Below, piece by piece: positions 7,971 through 17,594 of a stretch of 42,902 nucleotides of DNA. The notes under the pieces are model-generated. The model was not told the origin of the DNA and ran no database searches. It worked only from the letters and a program-made list of their open reading frames with translations. Numbering within the stretch: the first letter of the stretch is position 1; the number at the start of each line of letters is the position of its first letter. The stretch is from Myxococcales bacterium (lineage in GTDB: Bacteria; Myxococcota_A; Polyangia; Polyangiales; Polyangiaceae). The translations under genes were made by a program, and so were the position numbers. The DNA is taken from NCBI GenBank assembly GCA_023248745.1, contig JAHFDZ010000012.1, forward strand, positions 1 to 42,902. The letters are read 5' to 3'.

Positions 7971-10936
7971 GTCACGTGGGTCGTAGCACAGGGTCTGACC
8001 TCAGCGACGACGGTTCGCTCTTTGCCAAGCGCACCTACGCGAACGTCATGCGACCCCGCTTGCGCAACGAGGGTCACTGACGGTCCCTTGCCCCGCACCT
8101 GACCGTCGACGCGCACCGGAACATCAAGAGGAACTTCGAACGAAAATGAACCTTGCGAAGTATCATTTTGGCAAGGCGCATCGTTCTTTTTCACGTAAAC
8201 CGCGAGAGCGGATGGCGGCGGAATGTGAGGACTCTCATCTCGGCCCGGAGCAACCGCTGGCGCACTTGCACCCATTTGCGGCGCTGATTGCGGCAAGATC
8301 CTTTGAACGTAGAATCCTGCGGCGATCGCGATCGCGCCACACGCAACAAGTGCAATCGTCCGACCGCGCCCCTTGACGGGTACACCCGCAGGCTGCTCGT
8401 CGTTGGCAACCGTTACGGGGGGAAGGCTGTTCAGCGTCGCTTGCGGCTCACTCTTCTGGCGCTCTTCGGTCTTCTTCGACTGTGGCTCGTACGCGGCGTC
8501 GATCCAATTGGACTCTTCGGAAGGCGCCGCCACGTGCGCCGCTGTGTCCACCGACTCCGCCAAACTCGCGGGCGCCACTTCGTCAAGAGTGTTGTCTTCT
8601 TGGTTGGCGTTCGGTGTAACTGACGCAGGCGGCACTTCGTCACTCTCTTCGGCGCCCTCAGAGGCCTTCTCGTGCATCATCAACTTGATTGCCTCGAGCT
8701 CACTTACGGCTTCACTCGCCGCTTGCAGCGCCACCGGCGGCGGCATTTCCGCAACTTCAGGTGGGTGGGTCGTCAGACTGTGATTCACAAGTTCGGGCAG
8801 CGCTTGCAAGCGGTGAAGCTGCTTACCCAATTGAATGGCTTCTGCATCGTGACGCGCAACGTCGAGCAAATCGTCACCAACAGAGGTACGAATTGCGGTT
8901 ACCGCTCCGCGCACCGCGAGCTCGGCGAGAACATCTTCGATCAGCGCTGGCGGCACTTCGCCCGTCACCAACATTCTTCGCGGCGAATCACCACGCGCGA
9001 GCTTACGCACCACTTGGCGCGCCGGATCCGGCGTCGCAAGCAAGTAGTCACGCACAACCTCTGGATCGAGTTCAACGCGTTCGACCACCGAAAGTTTGGA
9101 ACCCGTGCACACCGCAAGCGCCGCGCGGGCGGTCACGACAAATGGAACAAATGCTGATCCATTTTCTCCGTCGTCAAATTCTGACTCAAGCGGTTCCTCC
9201 GCCGTAATGACCAAGAAGCGCGCAGCCGAAACGCCGAGCAAGTGTCGCAGCGCGGCAGTGCCACACAACAGTTCTCCATCGGGAGCAATGCGACTTGCGC
9301 GAATGAGCTCACCCGCACGCACCTCGAGTTCGTAGAGGAATGTTGCATCTTGCACCGAAATGCGTGCGTTCGGGCGAAGCTCTCGGACAATCTCGAGCAG
9401 TCCAACGGCGCCTACACCGTCGATGCGACCGCAAGCCGCGTCTTCCTGTGTAATGCGGGCCCGCACGCGCGATCGCGGATGAAGCACCTCGCGTACACGC
9501 GCCAGTATCGCCGCGCTGTCGCTCTCTTTGCGAAGGTATCCCGCCGCACCAACACCAAGTTCACGAACGCGTTGCAGCAGGTCGTCTTTCCAGGAGAGCA
9601 AGACGATCGGTACGTGCTTGAGCAGCGGATCACGCCGCATCGCGCGACAAAGCCCGAAGCCGTCGAGATGAGGCATCACGATGTCGGCAAGCACCAAGTG
9701 CGGCGTGATGCGGCAGGCGATCTCAAATGCTTGTTGACCATCGCTCGCTTCATGGACTTCGCACCCAGCTGCGCGCAACAGATCGGCGATAAACCATGTA
9801 ATCGATGGATCGTCGTCTGCGACGACTACGCGACACCCTTCGAGTGGCACGTCGAGATCAGCCGGCAAGTCCGCACCGCGATGCGAACCCGGTGTCTGCT
9901 CCAGCAAACCCGCGACGACGGTGACGGCTTCCGCTTGGGTTCGTGGATACCGAATGCGGCCAGACGTTGAACGCGAGATCGCATCTCGTGCTCGCGCGAT
10001 TGCGCCGAGGAACGCTCCCCAGATTTCATCGTTGCGGCGGATCGTCTCGCCGCGGAGCCGCACATCGACCACGTCAACGATAGATCGACGAACTTCTTCC
10101 GCGAGGCGCTCACCGAGCTCTTCGAGAGTAGGCTCGCTCAGCGCGATCTGAATCGTTCGGCCTTCGCGTTGGTCGAGTGCCTGGGCAGCTGTGACGAGCA
10201 ACGACGTCCGCAGGACGGGCTTGGAAAGCAGCTTTGTCACGCCGAGCGACAGATATCGCGCTTTTTCTTCGTGCCGCGCAAAGGTGCCCACCACAATTGT
10301 GGGAACTGGCTCTGACCAAGGATCATCGTAAATGGACTGGACGAATTCAAAGGCGCCTTCAAGGTCGGCGTCAACGATGACGAGGTCGGGAGCGAAGCCG
10401 CGAACTTGCTGCTCTGCGCTCACGGTATCGCCCACGTTTGCACAGGAAAATTTGCGACGCGAAAATGCTTCACGACCTAACATTTCTGACAGCTCAGAAT
10501 CGCCAACGACCAAGACCGCGGTGAGCGTCGCGTGTTCGACCTGCGGCGCACTCTCTTCGGGCGCATCCCATACGAGCGTCGGCAAGTCGCGAACAAGCTT
10601 TCCCAGCGCCTGGAAGTCCTTGCGCGAGCGCTCCTTCGCTTGGAGGACCGCCGTTGCGTCTTGAATCGACTTGGCGAGACGCTCGAAGCGGAGATAGCGA
10701 GCCCCGACCTCGAGCGCCGCCAGTTTTCGCTTCAACTGGTCACGCACGCCTTCGTTGTCTGGCGCCGCCTCAAGTGCGCCGAGAAGATCGCTGCATTCAG
10801 CAACTCTTCGCCCAAGGGTGCCGACGAAGTCAGCCTTCGCACCCCCAAGACGAGCCGATTGCTTGTCCGACTTTTCGAGATTCTCTTCCACGGCCATACC
10901 ATCGGCCGCTATCACACTGGGATCTGCGTGGCCCAA
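7961..10936 (-). CDS. Two-receiver PATAN (DUF4388) response regulator with transmembrane anchor
   Basis: The protein is 991 residues. Residues 1-130 are helical. The first receiver (about 139-253) lacks the usual acidic pair but keeps D189 and K239. The second receiver (about 368-485) is complete: D374-D376, phosphoacceptor D418 in LADIVMPHLDG, S448 and K470. Residues about 500-720 fit PATAN/DUF4388 domains, which in this phylum link receivers to motility or polarity signalling. A long acidic disordered linker (730-850) leads to one membrane helix (about 859-878). The C-terminal ~110 residues would be outside the cytoplasm and resemble a small PEGA-like beta domain (VPVRVDGQVRGKG). The next gene overlaps it by 10 bases. 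ATG 10936 is used; ATG 10897 is an alternative. No kinase gene is adjacent. Confidence 0.88.
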   Translation of the reverse strand: MGHADPSVIAADGMAVEENLEKSDKQSARLGGAKADFVGTLGRRVAECSDLLGALEAAPDNEGVRDQLKRKLAALEVGARYLRFERLAKSIQDATAVLQAKERSRKDFQALGKLVRDLPTLVWDAPEESAPQVEHATLTAVLVVGDSELSEMLGREAFSRRKFSCANVGDTVSAEQQVRGFAPDLVIVDADLEGAFEFVQSIYDDPWSEPVPTIVVGTFARHEEKARYLSLGVTKLLSKPVLRTSLLVTAAQALDQREGRTIQIALSEPTLEELGERLAEEVRRSIVDVVDVRLRGETIRRNDEIWGAFLGAIARARDAISRSTSGRIRYPRTQAEAVTVVAGLLEQTPGSHRGADLPADLDVPLEGCRVVVADDDPSITWFIADLLRAAGCEVHEASDGQQAFEIACRITPHLVLADIVMPHLDGFGLCRAMRRDPLLKHVPIVLLSWKDDLLQRVRELGVGAAGYLRKESDSAAILARVREVLHPRSRVRARITQEDAACGRIDGVGAVGLLEIVRELRPNARISVQDATFLYELEVRAGELIRASRIAPDGELLCGTAALRHLLGVSAARFLVITAEEPLESEFDDGENGSAFVPFVVTARAALAVCTGSKLSVVERVELDPEVVRDYLLATPDPARQVVRKLARGDSPRRMLVTGEVPPALIEDVLAELAVRGAVTAIRTSVGDDLLDVARHDAEAIQLGKQLHRLQALPELVNHSLTTHPPEVAEMPPPVALQAASEAVSELEAIKLMMHEKASEGAEESDEVPPASVTPNANQEDNTLDEVAPASLAESVDTAAHVAAPSEESNWIDAAYEPQSKKTEERQKSEPQATLNSLPPVTVANDEQPAGVPVKGRGRTIALVACGAIAIAAGFYVQRILPQSAPQMGASAPAVAPGRDESPHIPPPSALAVYVKKNDAPCQNDTSQGSFSFEVPLDVPVRVDGQVRGKGPSVTLVAQAGSHDVRVGALGKERTVVAEVRPCATTHVTWE

Positions 10937-10975
10937 TTTGCGTCAATTCATGCAGAATGTAACCAGCAGGACTAC

Positions 10976-12163
10976 ATGAGCCAATTTACCATCCGCCGCG
11001 CACAAGAAGCCGACCTCGAACGATTGATTGCGATCCATCAAAACGCGTTTCCAGATGGGCGCAGTCTTGCGACTCGACGCCTCAATTTCATGCAAAATCC
11101 TCGCTTTCATCCCGACGATCTCTTTGTCATCGAAGAGGACGAGCACATCCTTGGGCACGCGTTCTACGCCGTTACCCACGAGTGGTTCGGAGGCAAAAAA
11201 CTCTGCGTGGGAACAATTGCGTCTCTCGGCGTCGCGCCTGAGGCGCGCGACTGCGGCGTCGCCACTGCGTTGCTCGCTCACTTGCACGCGCGATCGGACC
11301 AAGCGGGTGCGGCGCTCGACCTCCTCTATCCGTTCACACAGGGGTTTTATCAGCGCTTCGGTTACGAATCGGTCAGTCCCTACGTACGTCTCGCCGCACA
11401 CCCACTCGCATTTCCTGCGGGTCAGCGTTCAGCGCTGCAGCCGATCACTGGCGATGACGCGGCGCAAATCATGGCGCTCTACGAACGATTTTGCGCCGAA
11501 CGAACGGGCCCACTCGAGCGCTCCGACGAACGTTGGGAACGCCTATGGACGAACGACGCGGCTACCCAGCTTTGTCTACGCACAGGCAATCAAGTAACTG
11601 CATATGTTTCATTTTCGATTCATCAAGCCATTCTGCACGGACCCACAAGACTACTCATTCACGACTGGGCGTGGGCAGACGCAAGATCGCAGCGCGTTCT
11701 TTGGAATTGGGCGCGATCGCTCGCCGGTCAAGCGATCGTCATCGAAGTTGACGTTTGCCGAAATGATGCGCTGCTCGATGCTGTGCGGGATGCCGAGCAT
11801 GGCCGCTTCGGAGACGCAGCCGTAGAGCATCCGGTGGGCACGCTTGCAGCGGGACCGTCGATACGCATCGTCAACCTTGCACGCGCGCTCGCCGCACGAG
11901 GGTATCGCTCAGAAGAGACCCTCACGTTTGCCGTCGGCAGCGAGCGATTCACCATCCACGACGGCACGCTTCAACAAGCCGCGCCCAATCGTGCAGTCGA
12001 TGTTACAATTGCGCCAGCAGGCATTGCGCAACTTGCGTTCGGCGGCGTAACGGCTGATTCGCTCGTGACGATGGGTCGTCTCGAGGGCATCTCGGCGCAA
12101 GCCGTCGCAAAGGCCGAGCGCGTCTTTTCGATCCCACCCTTCTTCTCGCCCGATACGTTCTAG
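10976..12163 (+). CDS. Eis-like GNAT N-acetyltransferase
   Basis: The protein is 395 residues. The N-terminal GNAT domain has the acetyl-CoA pocket SLGVAPEARDCGVATALL (83-100) and FYQRFGYE (124-131), which matches the Tyr-containing acid motif of Eis enzymes. A second GNAT-like region and a C-terminal sterol-carrier-like domain (from about 290) complete the Eis layout, and the protein ends in Phe, whose carboxylate serves as base in Eis. Eis proteins acetylate amines of aminoglycosides, peptides or other amines; the substrate here is unknown. ATG 10976 follows CAGGA by 7 bases. It is divergent from the response regulator with only 39 bases between the two starts, and is first in a four-gene operon. 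Confidence 0.88.
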   Translation: MSQFTIRRAQEADLERLIAIHQNAFPDGRSLATRRLNFMQNPRFHPDDLFVIEEDEHILGHAFYAVTHEWFGGKKLCVGTIASLGVAPEARDCGVATALLAHLHARSDQAGAALDLLYPFTQGFYQRFGYESVSPYVRLAAHPLAFPAGQRSALQPITGDDAAQIMALYERFCAERTGPLERSDERWERLWTNDAATQLCLRTGNQVTAYVSFSIHQAILHGPTRLLIHDWAWADARSQRVLWNWARSLAGQAIVIEVDVCRNDALLDAVRDAEHGRFGDAAVEHPVGTLAAGPSIRIVNLARALAARGYRSEETLTFAVGSERFTIHDGTLQQAAPNRAVDVTIAPAGIAQLAFGGVTADSLVTMGRLEGISAQAVAKAERVFSIPPFFSPDTF

Positions 12164-12182
12164 CGTAATCGCAGCTACGACC

Positions 12183-12989
12183 ATGCCGACCTTGCCTCCA
12201 CGGCCCTCCCTCAATCCTTCTTGGCTCCCTGAGCCTGCGCCAACATCGAGCGTGATGCGCATCGGCACGGCTGTCGGGATGGGCGCGATCGCTGCGGCAC
12301 TTTCGACCCTACCGGCTGCCTTGCGCATGAGTGGCGCCGTGGCGAGCCACACGCCGTTGTGGAAGGTATGGATCGCGCTCGCAGGAAGTACCGTACTCCC
12401 CATGTTGCTCGCCGTGATCGCTTTTCGCGGAGCGTCGCAAGGTGCGCTCGCGCTCTTTCGCGATCGCTTGCGCTTGCAGCTCGGCGTTGCTCTTTTTTCT
12501 GGAGCGGCTCTTTATGTGTTTCTTCTGATGGTCGGAGCAACGCTTCACAAAAACACGCATCATCGCGGTCTTGCCGGCGCGACGTTTGCCGTTGTTGCGC
12601 TCGCAGCAACCGTAGGCGCGATCATCACGAGTCAACGCATCGCATCGCTCATCGAGGCGCACGCACCCAAGACACAACGCGCGCTTCCTTACGCTGGCGG
12701 ATTGGCGCTTCTCCTCGTCGTTGCGTGGTCGTTGCGATCGCCAGCCTCGAGCGGCGAACCCACCGCGCTCTTCCTCGATTTGCTGGCATTCACGCTCATG
12801 GCCGGATTCGCCGCACAGGCCGCATTCTCACGCTTGCGGCCCCTTGCACTCGCCGGCCCACCGGCTGCTTGCGCCCTACTCGTGCTCGCATGCACGGTTC
12901 TGAGAGGCGCGCCTGATTTAGTCAAGATCATTGTCGAACAAGCGCCCGCCTTCGGCCAAGCCGCTCGCGTCGTCGCAGGCGCGCAGTGA
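12183..12989 (+). CDS. Polytopic membrane protein, unknown
   Basis: The protein is 268 residues with about six or seven hydrophobic helices (near 28-48, 60-82, 97-119, 129-150, 167-185, 197-215, 222-242) and short, mostly neutral loops rich in Ala and Leu. No conserved family motif is recognised. A short Pro-rich tail precedes the first helix; ATG 12255 is an alternative start that would remove it. It begins 19 bases after the acetyltransferase gene and its TGA overlaps the GTG of the next gene (GTGA), so the operon is translationally coupled. It may anchor or transport something used by the peptidase-type protein downstream. Confidence 0.78.
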   Translation: MPTLPPRPSLNPSWLPEPAPTSSVMRIGTAVGMGAIAAALSTLPAALRMSGAVASHTPLWKVWIALAGSTVLPMLLAVIAFRGASQGALALFRDRLRLQLGVALFSGAALYVFLLMVGATLHKNTHHRGLAGATFAVVALAATVGAIITSQRIASLIEAHAPKTQRALPYAGGLALLLVVAWSLRSPASSGEPTALFLDLLAFTLMAGFAAQAAFSRLRPLALAGPPAACALLVLACTVLRGAPDLVKIIVEQAPAFGQAARVVAGAQ

Positions 12990-13663
12990 AACGGTTGTCA
13001 TCTTGTTGGGTGTTACTCGCGCTCGTGTCCGGAGCCGCAACCAAAACCGCAACAGGAGCGGAGTCACCGAGCACGCATGGGGTCGCCGTTGTCGCGGGCA
13101 GCACAGCCGCTGACGTCGCGTGGCCGCTTGCGCAAAAGTTGTACCGCGATCGATCGATATTACCGAGAGGTCTCGAAGAGAGCGTCGCCCGTGTCCTCGC
13201 GGGAGAAACTCCTCCTGAAGGTTCCGCCGCAAAGCTTGCCGATATGCGCGCCCTTCGTGACTCCATTCATGGCGACGACGCGCCATCACGCCTCGTGCTG
13301 CGCGACCTCTGTGGACGCCTCAGCGTTAAGGCGATCGCGCTCGTGACCCACCCGCCCGTCGAAGCGCGCGCCTTCGACTGCGTGACGGCGAATTACCTTC
13401 GCGCAGTCTATTTCCCCGACGACGTGAGCGGACACGGCTGGGCTGGGGCTGCGCACGCGCTCACCCTCACCTACGGCGCCGCACCGAAAAAAGAGACGCG
13501 CGTCGCGCCGGGTTCAAACGCTACCGAAGGGCGCCAATTCTACAAATCGTGGTGGTTCTGGGGCGCAATTGGTGGCGCGGCTGCGCTTGGCGGCACCGCG
13601 CTCATCGTTGCGAGCACGGGGGGGTCTAGCCAAATGGAAATGCAGATGCACATTCCCCGCTGA
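12986..13663 (+). CDS. Exported protein with C-terminal membrane helix, unknown
   Basis: The protein is 225 residues starting at GTG 12986, which overlaps the previous stop by four bases. A signal peptide covers residues 1-24. The mature part is helical and contains ALVTHPPVEARAF and AGAAHALTLTYG, which I do not recognise. A hydrophobic helix with SWWFWGAIGGAAALGG lies near 187-211, followed by a short tail, so the body probably faces the periplasm while the end is anchored. Two cysteines (LCGRL, FDCVT) could pair. It overlaps the peptidase gene by one base (TGATG). Confidence 0.75.
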   Translation: MKRLSSCWVLLALVSGAATKTATGAESPSTHGVAVVAGSTAADVAWPLAQKLYRDRSILPRGLEESVARVLAGETPPEGSAAKLADMRALRDSIHGDDAPSRLVLRDLCGRLSVKAIALVTHPPVEARAFDCVTANYLRAVYFPDDVSGHGWAGAAHALTLTYGAAPKKETRVAPGSNATEGRQFYKSWWFWGAIGGAAALGGTALIVASTGGSSQMEMQMHIPR

Positions 13664-14835
13664 TGGTCTCTTGGGTCGCTCGCCTGCTCAGCCTATTCGC
13701 CTTCTTGCTGACGTTCGGTACGCAGCAAGCATTGGCCTCGCGCGCCGAGCCGACGCTTTCGCAAGGAGCCGCGCCAGGAATCACGCGCCCTGAGGCAGTA
13801 CCGCTTGAGCCAGACGGTCCGAGCGACATGCCGCGCGTCCACGGCGTCGCGATTCCGGCGATACCGGCAGAGCTCAAGCATATCGATCGCGGGTGGTTAC
13901 AAATATACTATCCCGGCGCGTACGAGACCGACGTGACAGACCTGGTCCGCATTTCAGAACCGTTCAAGTTACTTTTGTCGAAGCACTTTGGCCAAGAGGT
14001 CCTCAGTCACGTCGAAGTGCGGTTGGCACGAACCGCAAAAGAGATGGCAAGCTTCGCGCCTCGTGAGGCGCCGCCGCCGGCATATGGCGTGGGCGTCGCA
14101 TACCCGCGACTCAAGCTAGTCGTGCTCTCGGTTCAGGATCCACACACGTTTCAGGCGGCGAATCTCCCCGACGTCTATCGTCATGAGCTTGCGCATGTCG
14201 CGCTCGACGACGCAACCGATGGCCACTACATGCCGCGCTGGTTTAGCGAAGGCCTCGCGATCTACCAGGCGGGCGAACACGGATTTGATCGGCAGAGCCT
14301 GCTCTACTCGGCCGCCGCAAGTCGATCGCTCATTCCGTTCGATGCGCTCGATCAATCGTTTGGTGAATCAAGTCCCAATGTGAGTCTTGCGTACGCGCAA
14401 TCAGCGGATCTCATCCGCTTCATGTTTCAAGGCAGCGACCAAGCGCGCTTTTCTTCGATGATCGCGCGCGTGCGCAACGGTTCCAGATTCGATCGCGCCG
14501 TTGAGGACGCCTACTCCACCGATATTCGAAAGCTTGACTACCAGTGGCGTCGCGATATTTCGTCGCGCTTTGATTGGGGCTCATGGCTCACTGGCGCTGT
14601 CACCGTCGCGTTCGTTGGGCTCCTCATGCTCGCATACGTAAAGAGACGACGGCGGGCTCGCCTCAAGCTCGCGCAGTGGGCGGCCGAGGAAGAGATGTCC
14701 GATCGCATGGTCGAGTCGGCACTCGCCCGATTGCAAACTCCACCAGGAACCCAATCGGACGGACTCGAACCGGTTCCTCACCAAGGGCCGAAAGTCATCG
14801 TCGAGCACGAAGGCCAGACGCATACCCTGCATTGA
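13663..14835 (+). CDS. Membrane-anchored peptidase MA-like metallopeptidase
   Basis: The protein is 390 residues with a signal peptide (1-26). The zinc site is HELAH at 174-178, with a third ligand E196 in RWFSEGLAIY, the gluzincin HExxH(18-25)E arrangement of the peptidase MA superfamily. A transmembrane helix at about 303-322 is followed by a basic cytoplasmic tail. It probably cleaves or processes envelope proteins at the outer face of the inner membrane. The ATG shares a base with the previous TGA, and the gene closes the operon that starts at 10976. Confidence 0.88.
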   Translation: MVSWVARLLSLFAFLLTFGTQQALASRAEPTLSQGAAPGITRPEAVPLEPDGPSDMPRVHGVAIPAIPAELKHIDRGWLQIYYPGAYETDVTDLVRISEPFKLLLSKHFGQEVLSHVEVRLARTAKEMASFAPREAPPPAYGVGVAYPRLKLVVLSVQDPHTFQAANLPDVYRHELAHVALDDATDGHYMPRWFSEGLAIYQAGEHGFDRQSLLYSAAASRSLIPFDALDQSFGESSPNVSLAYAQSADLIRFMFQGSDQARFSSMIARVRNGSRFDRAVEDAYSTDIRKLDYQWRRDISSRFDWGSWLTGAVTVAFVGLLMLAYVKRRRRARLKLAQWAAEEEMSDRMVESALARLQTPPGTQSDGLEPVPHQGPKVIVEHEGQTHTLH

Positions 14836-14863
14836 GCGCGGACCGCACAGGCGCGCACTTGCT

Positions 14864-16279
14864 ATGCTAGCGCGCATGCTAAGACGCCCGACTATCGCCT
14901 ATCTTTTAGCCGTTCTTAGCTGTTCGTCAGAGATGTCAAGTAACTTACCTGATGGCTCGGCGCCCGATGGCGCAACGGTCGACGCCGCCGCCGGAACTGA
15001 CGCGTCCGTCAGCACCGTCTCACCCATTACGGCGGGGACGTCGCGCGTCGTCTATGTCGGTGCCAGTAGCGGCCGCAAAGTCGCTGTAAAAATCGACGTG
15101 CCGCAACGCCCGCGCTACGGCTCAACGACGGGCGTAGTCGTGAGTACGCAAACGTTCTTCACGGGCAGGACGGGCGAGTTTTATAGCCTCGACCTCTCCC
15201 TGCTTGGGCTCGTCCACATTTCGTATTTGTGGCCCGGCTGGGACGACAGAGAAACCGGCGCCAAGAGCGATGGCACAACTGATTTCGGCGGCGAAGGTGA
15301 CATTGCCGCGTTCGCAGAGGTCATGACGTTCGTTGCGGGGTCGGGCACCGACAACGGTGGGAACACCCTCGCGAACCACCTGCCCTTTGCGATCGAGAAC
15401 AACAACATCGGTCTGTTTGCGTTTTCACACCCCGGCATCGCGGCGACAAACGTCATGGCGCTCCACGGCGAGAAGTTTGCAAACTTGGCGTACTTCGTCG
15501 GCCGCGAGAACCCAACCTACGACGCCGAGTCAACGGTCGAACTCGGTTACTTCGCCAACGGCGGCAAAGGCGAAGCAGTGCATAACCCTCTTTATAGTGC
15601 CAGCAACTGGACGAGTACAGGCGCCACGATCGACTACTCAAGCATCCGCTACGACGCGACAACGAAAGTGCCTTACTTCGACATCGACAAAGACAAAAAG
15701 CTCTCGGCCAGCGATCACCCCCTCGGCGATCGCATTCCTGAAATGGCCGGCAAGTACTACTACTCCAGTGCGCTCCTGCACGCCCTCGAATCGTCAGGAA
15801 CATTGACAACATGGCCATCGACGCTCGCCACTGCGGCCGACGCCGACGCTCGGTGGCCCTTCCGAACGAGCACCACACGCTACGCAACCATTGCGGCCAA
15901 GTTTCCGAATTTGAGAACACTCTTACTCTTCGCCAAGCACGACCACGTTCAGCCTGCGCCCGACAAGCCGCACATTCGGCACGCCTACGAGGGCCTCCGC
16001 GCAGGCAAGCAATGGGTGAGACTCAACCCCGACAATGCATATCTCGAATGGAGCCGGCAAGGAGCAAGCGCGGGCGCAGCGGACGCCGAAGCCAACCGCA
16101 CGATGACCTCGGCCGACTGGCTTAGCGCGACCAATCTTGCCTTCGACACCGCAAAGATTCCTTCGAGCGAAGCCGAATGGGCCGCCATCGCAGAAATGGC
16201 GGACCGCACATACAAGGGCGATTGGTCAACGAACTTGAGCGCCACGCTCGTCTCGTCCCCTTCGCCAAAAGCGAAGTAG
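14864..16279 (+). CDS. Lipoprotein with alpha/beta-hydrolase-like fold
   Basis: The protein is 471 residues with the signal peptide ending in lipobox VLSC (about residue 20), so it should be a lipoprotein, followed by an Asp/Ala-rich linker. The body looks like an alpha/beta hydrolase: a nucleophile elbow candidate FAFSHPGIAATN (Ser about 195) and a late strand LLLFAKHDH that is typical of the acid residue loop. The final His is not clear. Substrate unknown. ATG 14864 is used; ATG 14876 is an equally good start and gives a tidier signal peptide. The stop lies 60 bases before the convergent VWA gene. Confidence 0.72.
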   Translation: MLARMLRRPTIAYLLAVLSCSSEMSSNLPDGSAPDGATVDAAAGTDASVSTVSPITAGTSRVVYVGASSGRKVAVKIDVPQRPRYGSTTGVVVSTQTFFTGRTGEFYSLDLSLLGLVHISYLWPGWDDRETGAKSDGTTDFGGEGDIAAFAEVMTFVAGSGTDNGGNTLANHLPFAIENNNIGLFAFSHPGIAATNVMALHGEKFANLAYFVGRENPTYDAESTVELGYFANGGKGEAVHNPLYSASNWTSTGATIDYSSIRYDATTKVPYFDIDKDKKLSASDHPLGDRIPEMAGKYYYSSALLHALESSGTLTTWPSTLATAADADARWPFRTSTTRYATIAAKFPNLRTLLLFAKHDHVQPAPDKPHIRHAYEGLRAGKQWVRLNPDNAYLEWSRQGASAGAADAEANRTMTSADWLSATNLAFDTAKIPSSEAEWAAIAEMADRTYKGDWSTNLSATLVSSPSPKAK

Positions 16280-16338
16280 TTCACATCGAGGCGCTAGTGC
16301 AGCGCAGCCGAGTGGGCTTCAAGCGATCGAACGGTGCG

Positions 16339-17472
16339 CTAACGAATGATTGTGGGGCAGCCGACCACCACCCGGACATTCAAAACGTCACCACGAAGCA
16401 CGCGATCGCACGCGGGCCCAATGAGGGTCACTCGCTTGTCGCTGAGCGTCCAGTTGCCGTCTTGGGTAAGCGGCTTGTTGTCTGCGTAGACGTTGACGTA
16501 ACCGAGGGTTGGCTTGTCTTTGAGGTCAAACTCGCACGTTCCAGTAATTGCAGCGGCGACTTGTGTGAGAGCGGCGCGAAGGGCACCGGCGTCCGTCGAG
16601 TCGACGCGGTAGTACTTTACGTCCGCTGCGCGTGCGGTTCCGCCTGCCTCCGCCATTTTGTTGAGTAGGCTCGCGTACGGTCCACTACCTGGCACGCCCA
16701 CGACGTAAACAGGCACGCCGGCTTTGGCAATATCGTTCACTGCCTTGACCGTTGCCGCACCGTCAAGACACTGTACCGAACCGTAAGACGCCGAATCACA
16801 ACAGTTAGGCGGCTTGTCGGGTTGGCACGTGGGCGCGACAGACTCGATATTGGGAAGGCACTCGCTCACGTCGCACTTGAGCGCGTCGTTGCAATTGGGG
16901 CCTCCATCCGTCGCCAGGATGACGTAGCGACGACCTGTCGACTGTTCGACAAGCGTCTTGACAATCGCAAGCGACTTCGCGGTCGGAGTTGCCCCGCTGG
17001 CGAGGAGGTCAAGCGTCTTTGCGAGGTCTTCGAGCGTCGGGCCAATCGTGCCAGCAGGAGGGTCTCCACGTCTGGGCGGAAAGACTTGCAACCCGGGGCT
17101 GCACCCATCGCGTGAGGGATCGGGAAACACGCTCGCAGCGACCGATATGCGCGGACCGAGCTGCATCACCGTCTCGCCGACAACCTGGCGAACCGTGCTC
17201 CACTTGTTCGAGTCGTTCATGCTCCCCGAGCGATCGAGCGCGAAGTGAAGCAGCGGAGGTGTCTCGAGCAAGTCGACATCCACACAGTCGCATACGCCAC
17301 CGTCAGGTCCGAGCGAGCACTGAAGAATGGGCGCCCCCGCAAGCGCTCCCGCAAACGAAGGCGAAGCATCGATCCCTGCATCGTCTGAGAGAGCCCCAAG
17401 CTCGGGTGGCCGCTTCACTTGGCACGCAAGGAGGCCCCAAATGACGCACAACGCAGGGAGGACAGCGCGCAC
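16339..17472 (-). CDS. VWA-domain lipoprotein
   Basis: The protein is 377 residues starting at GTG 17472, with lipobox LLAC at C17. A von Willebrand A domain spans about 75-320. The MIDAS metal site is complete: DRSGS at 80-84, T162 in GATPT and D189 in LATDGGPN. Three to five cysteine pairs lie in the insert after D189 (CNDALKCDVSECLP, CQPDKPPNCCDS), a common feature of myxobacterial surface VWA proteins. It probably binds a protein partner through a bridging metal ion. The last ~60 residues form a separate beta region. It is convergent with the hydrolase gene and divergent from pcnB. Confidence 0.9.
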   Translation of the reverse strand: MRAVLPALCVIWGLLACQVKRPPELGALSDDAGIDASPSFAGALAGAPILQCSLGPDGGVCDCVDVDLLETPPLLHFALDRSGSMNDSNKWSTVRQVVGETVMQLGPRISVAASVFPDPSRDGCSPGLQVFPPRRGDPPAGTIGPTLEDLAKTLDLLASGATPTAKSLAIVKTLVEQSTGRRYVILATDGGPNCNDALKCDVSECLPNIESVAPTCQPDKPPNCCDSASYGSVQCLDGAATVKAVNDIAKAGVPVYVVGVPGSGPYASLLNKMAEAGGTARAADVKYYRVDSTDAGALRAALTQVAAAITGTCEFDLKDKPTLGYVNVYADNKPLTQDGNWTLSDKRVTLIGPACDRVLRGDVLNVRVVVGCPTIIR

Positions 17473-17594
17473 AACGGGAGGTTACCACCGGCAAACCGAT
17501 TGCCCCCAATCGTGCGCTTCACGTAACTCCCATTGTTTCGAAAGTGCGGGCCTGTTAGTCTTACCGAGACGCACTGGGCGTCTTTTCTCAGCGT

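Noticed and set aside
9242-9970. 242-codon plus-strand frame
   Set aside because: It is antisense to the PATAN response regulator.
17568-17586. GACGC-ACTGG-GCGTC-TTTT hairpin before pcnB
   Set aside because: The stem has five pairs and overlaps the pcnB leader; too short to call a terminator or attenuator.
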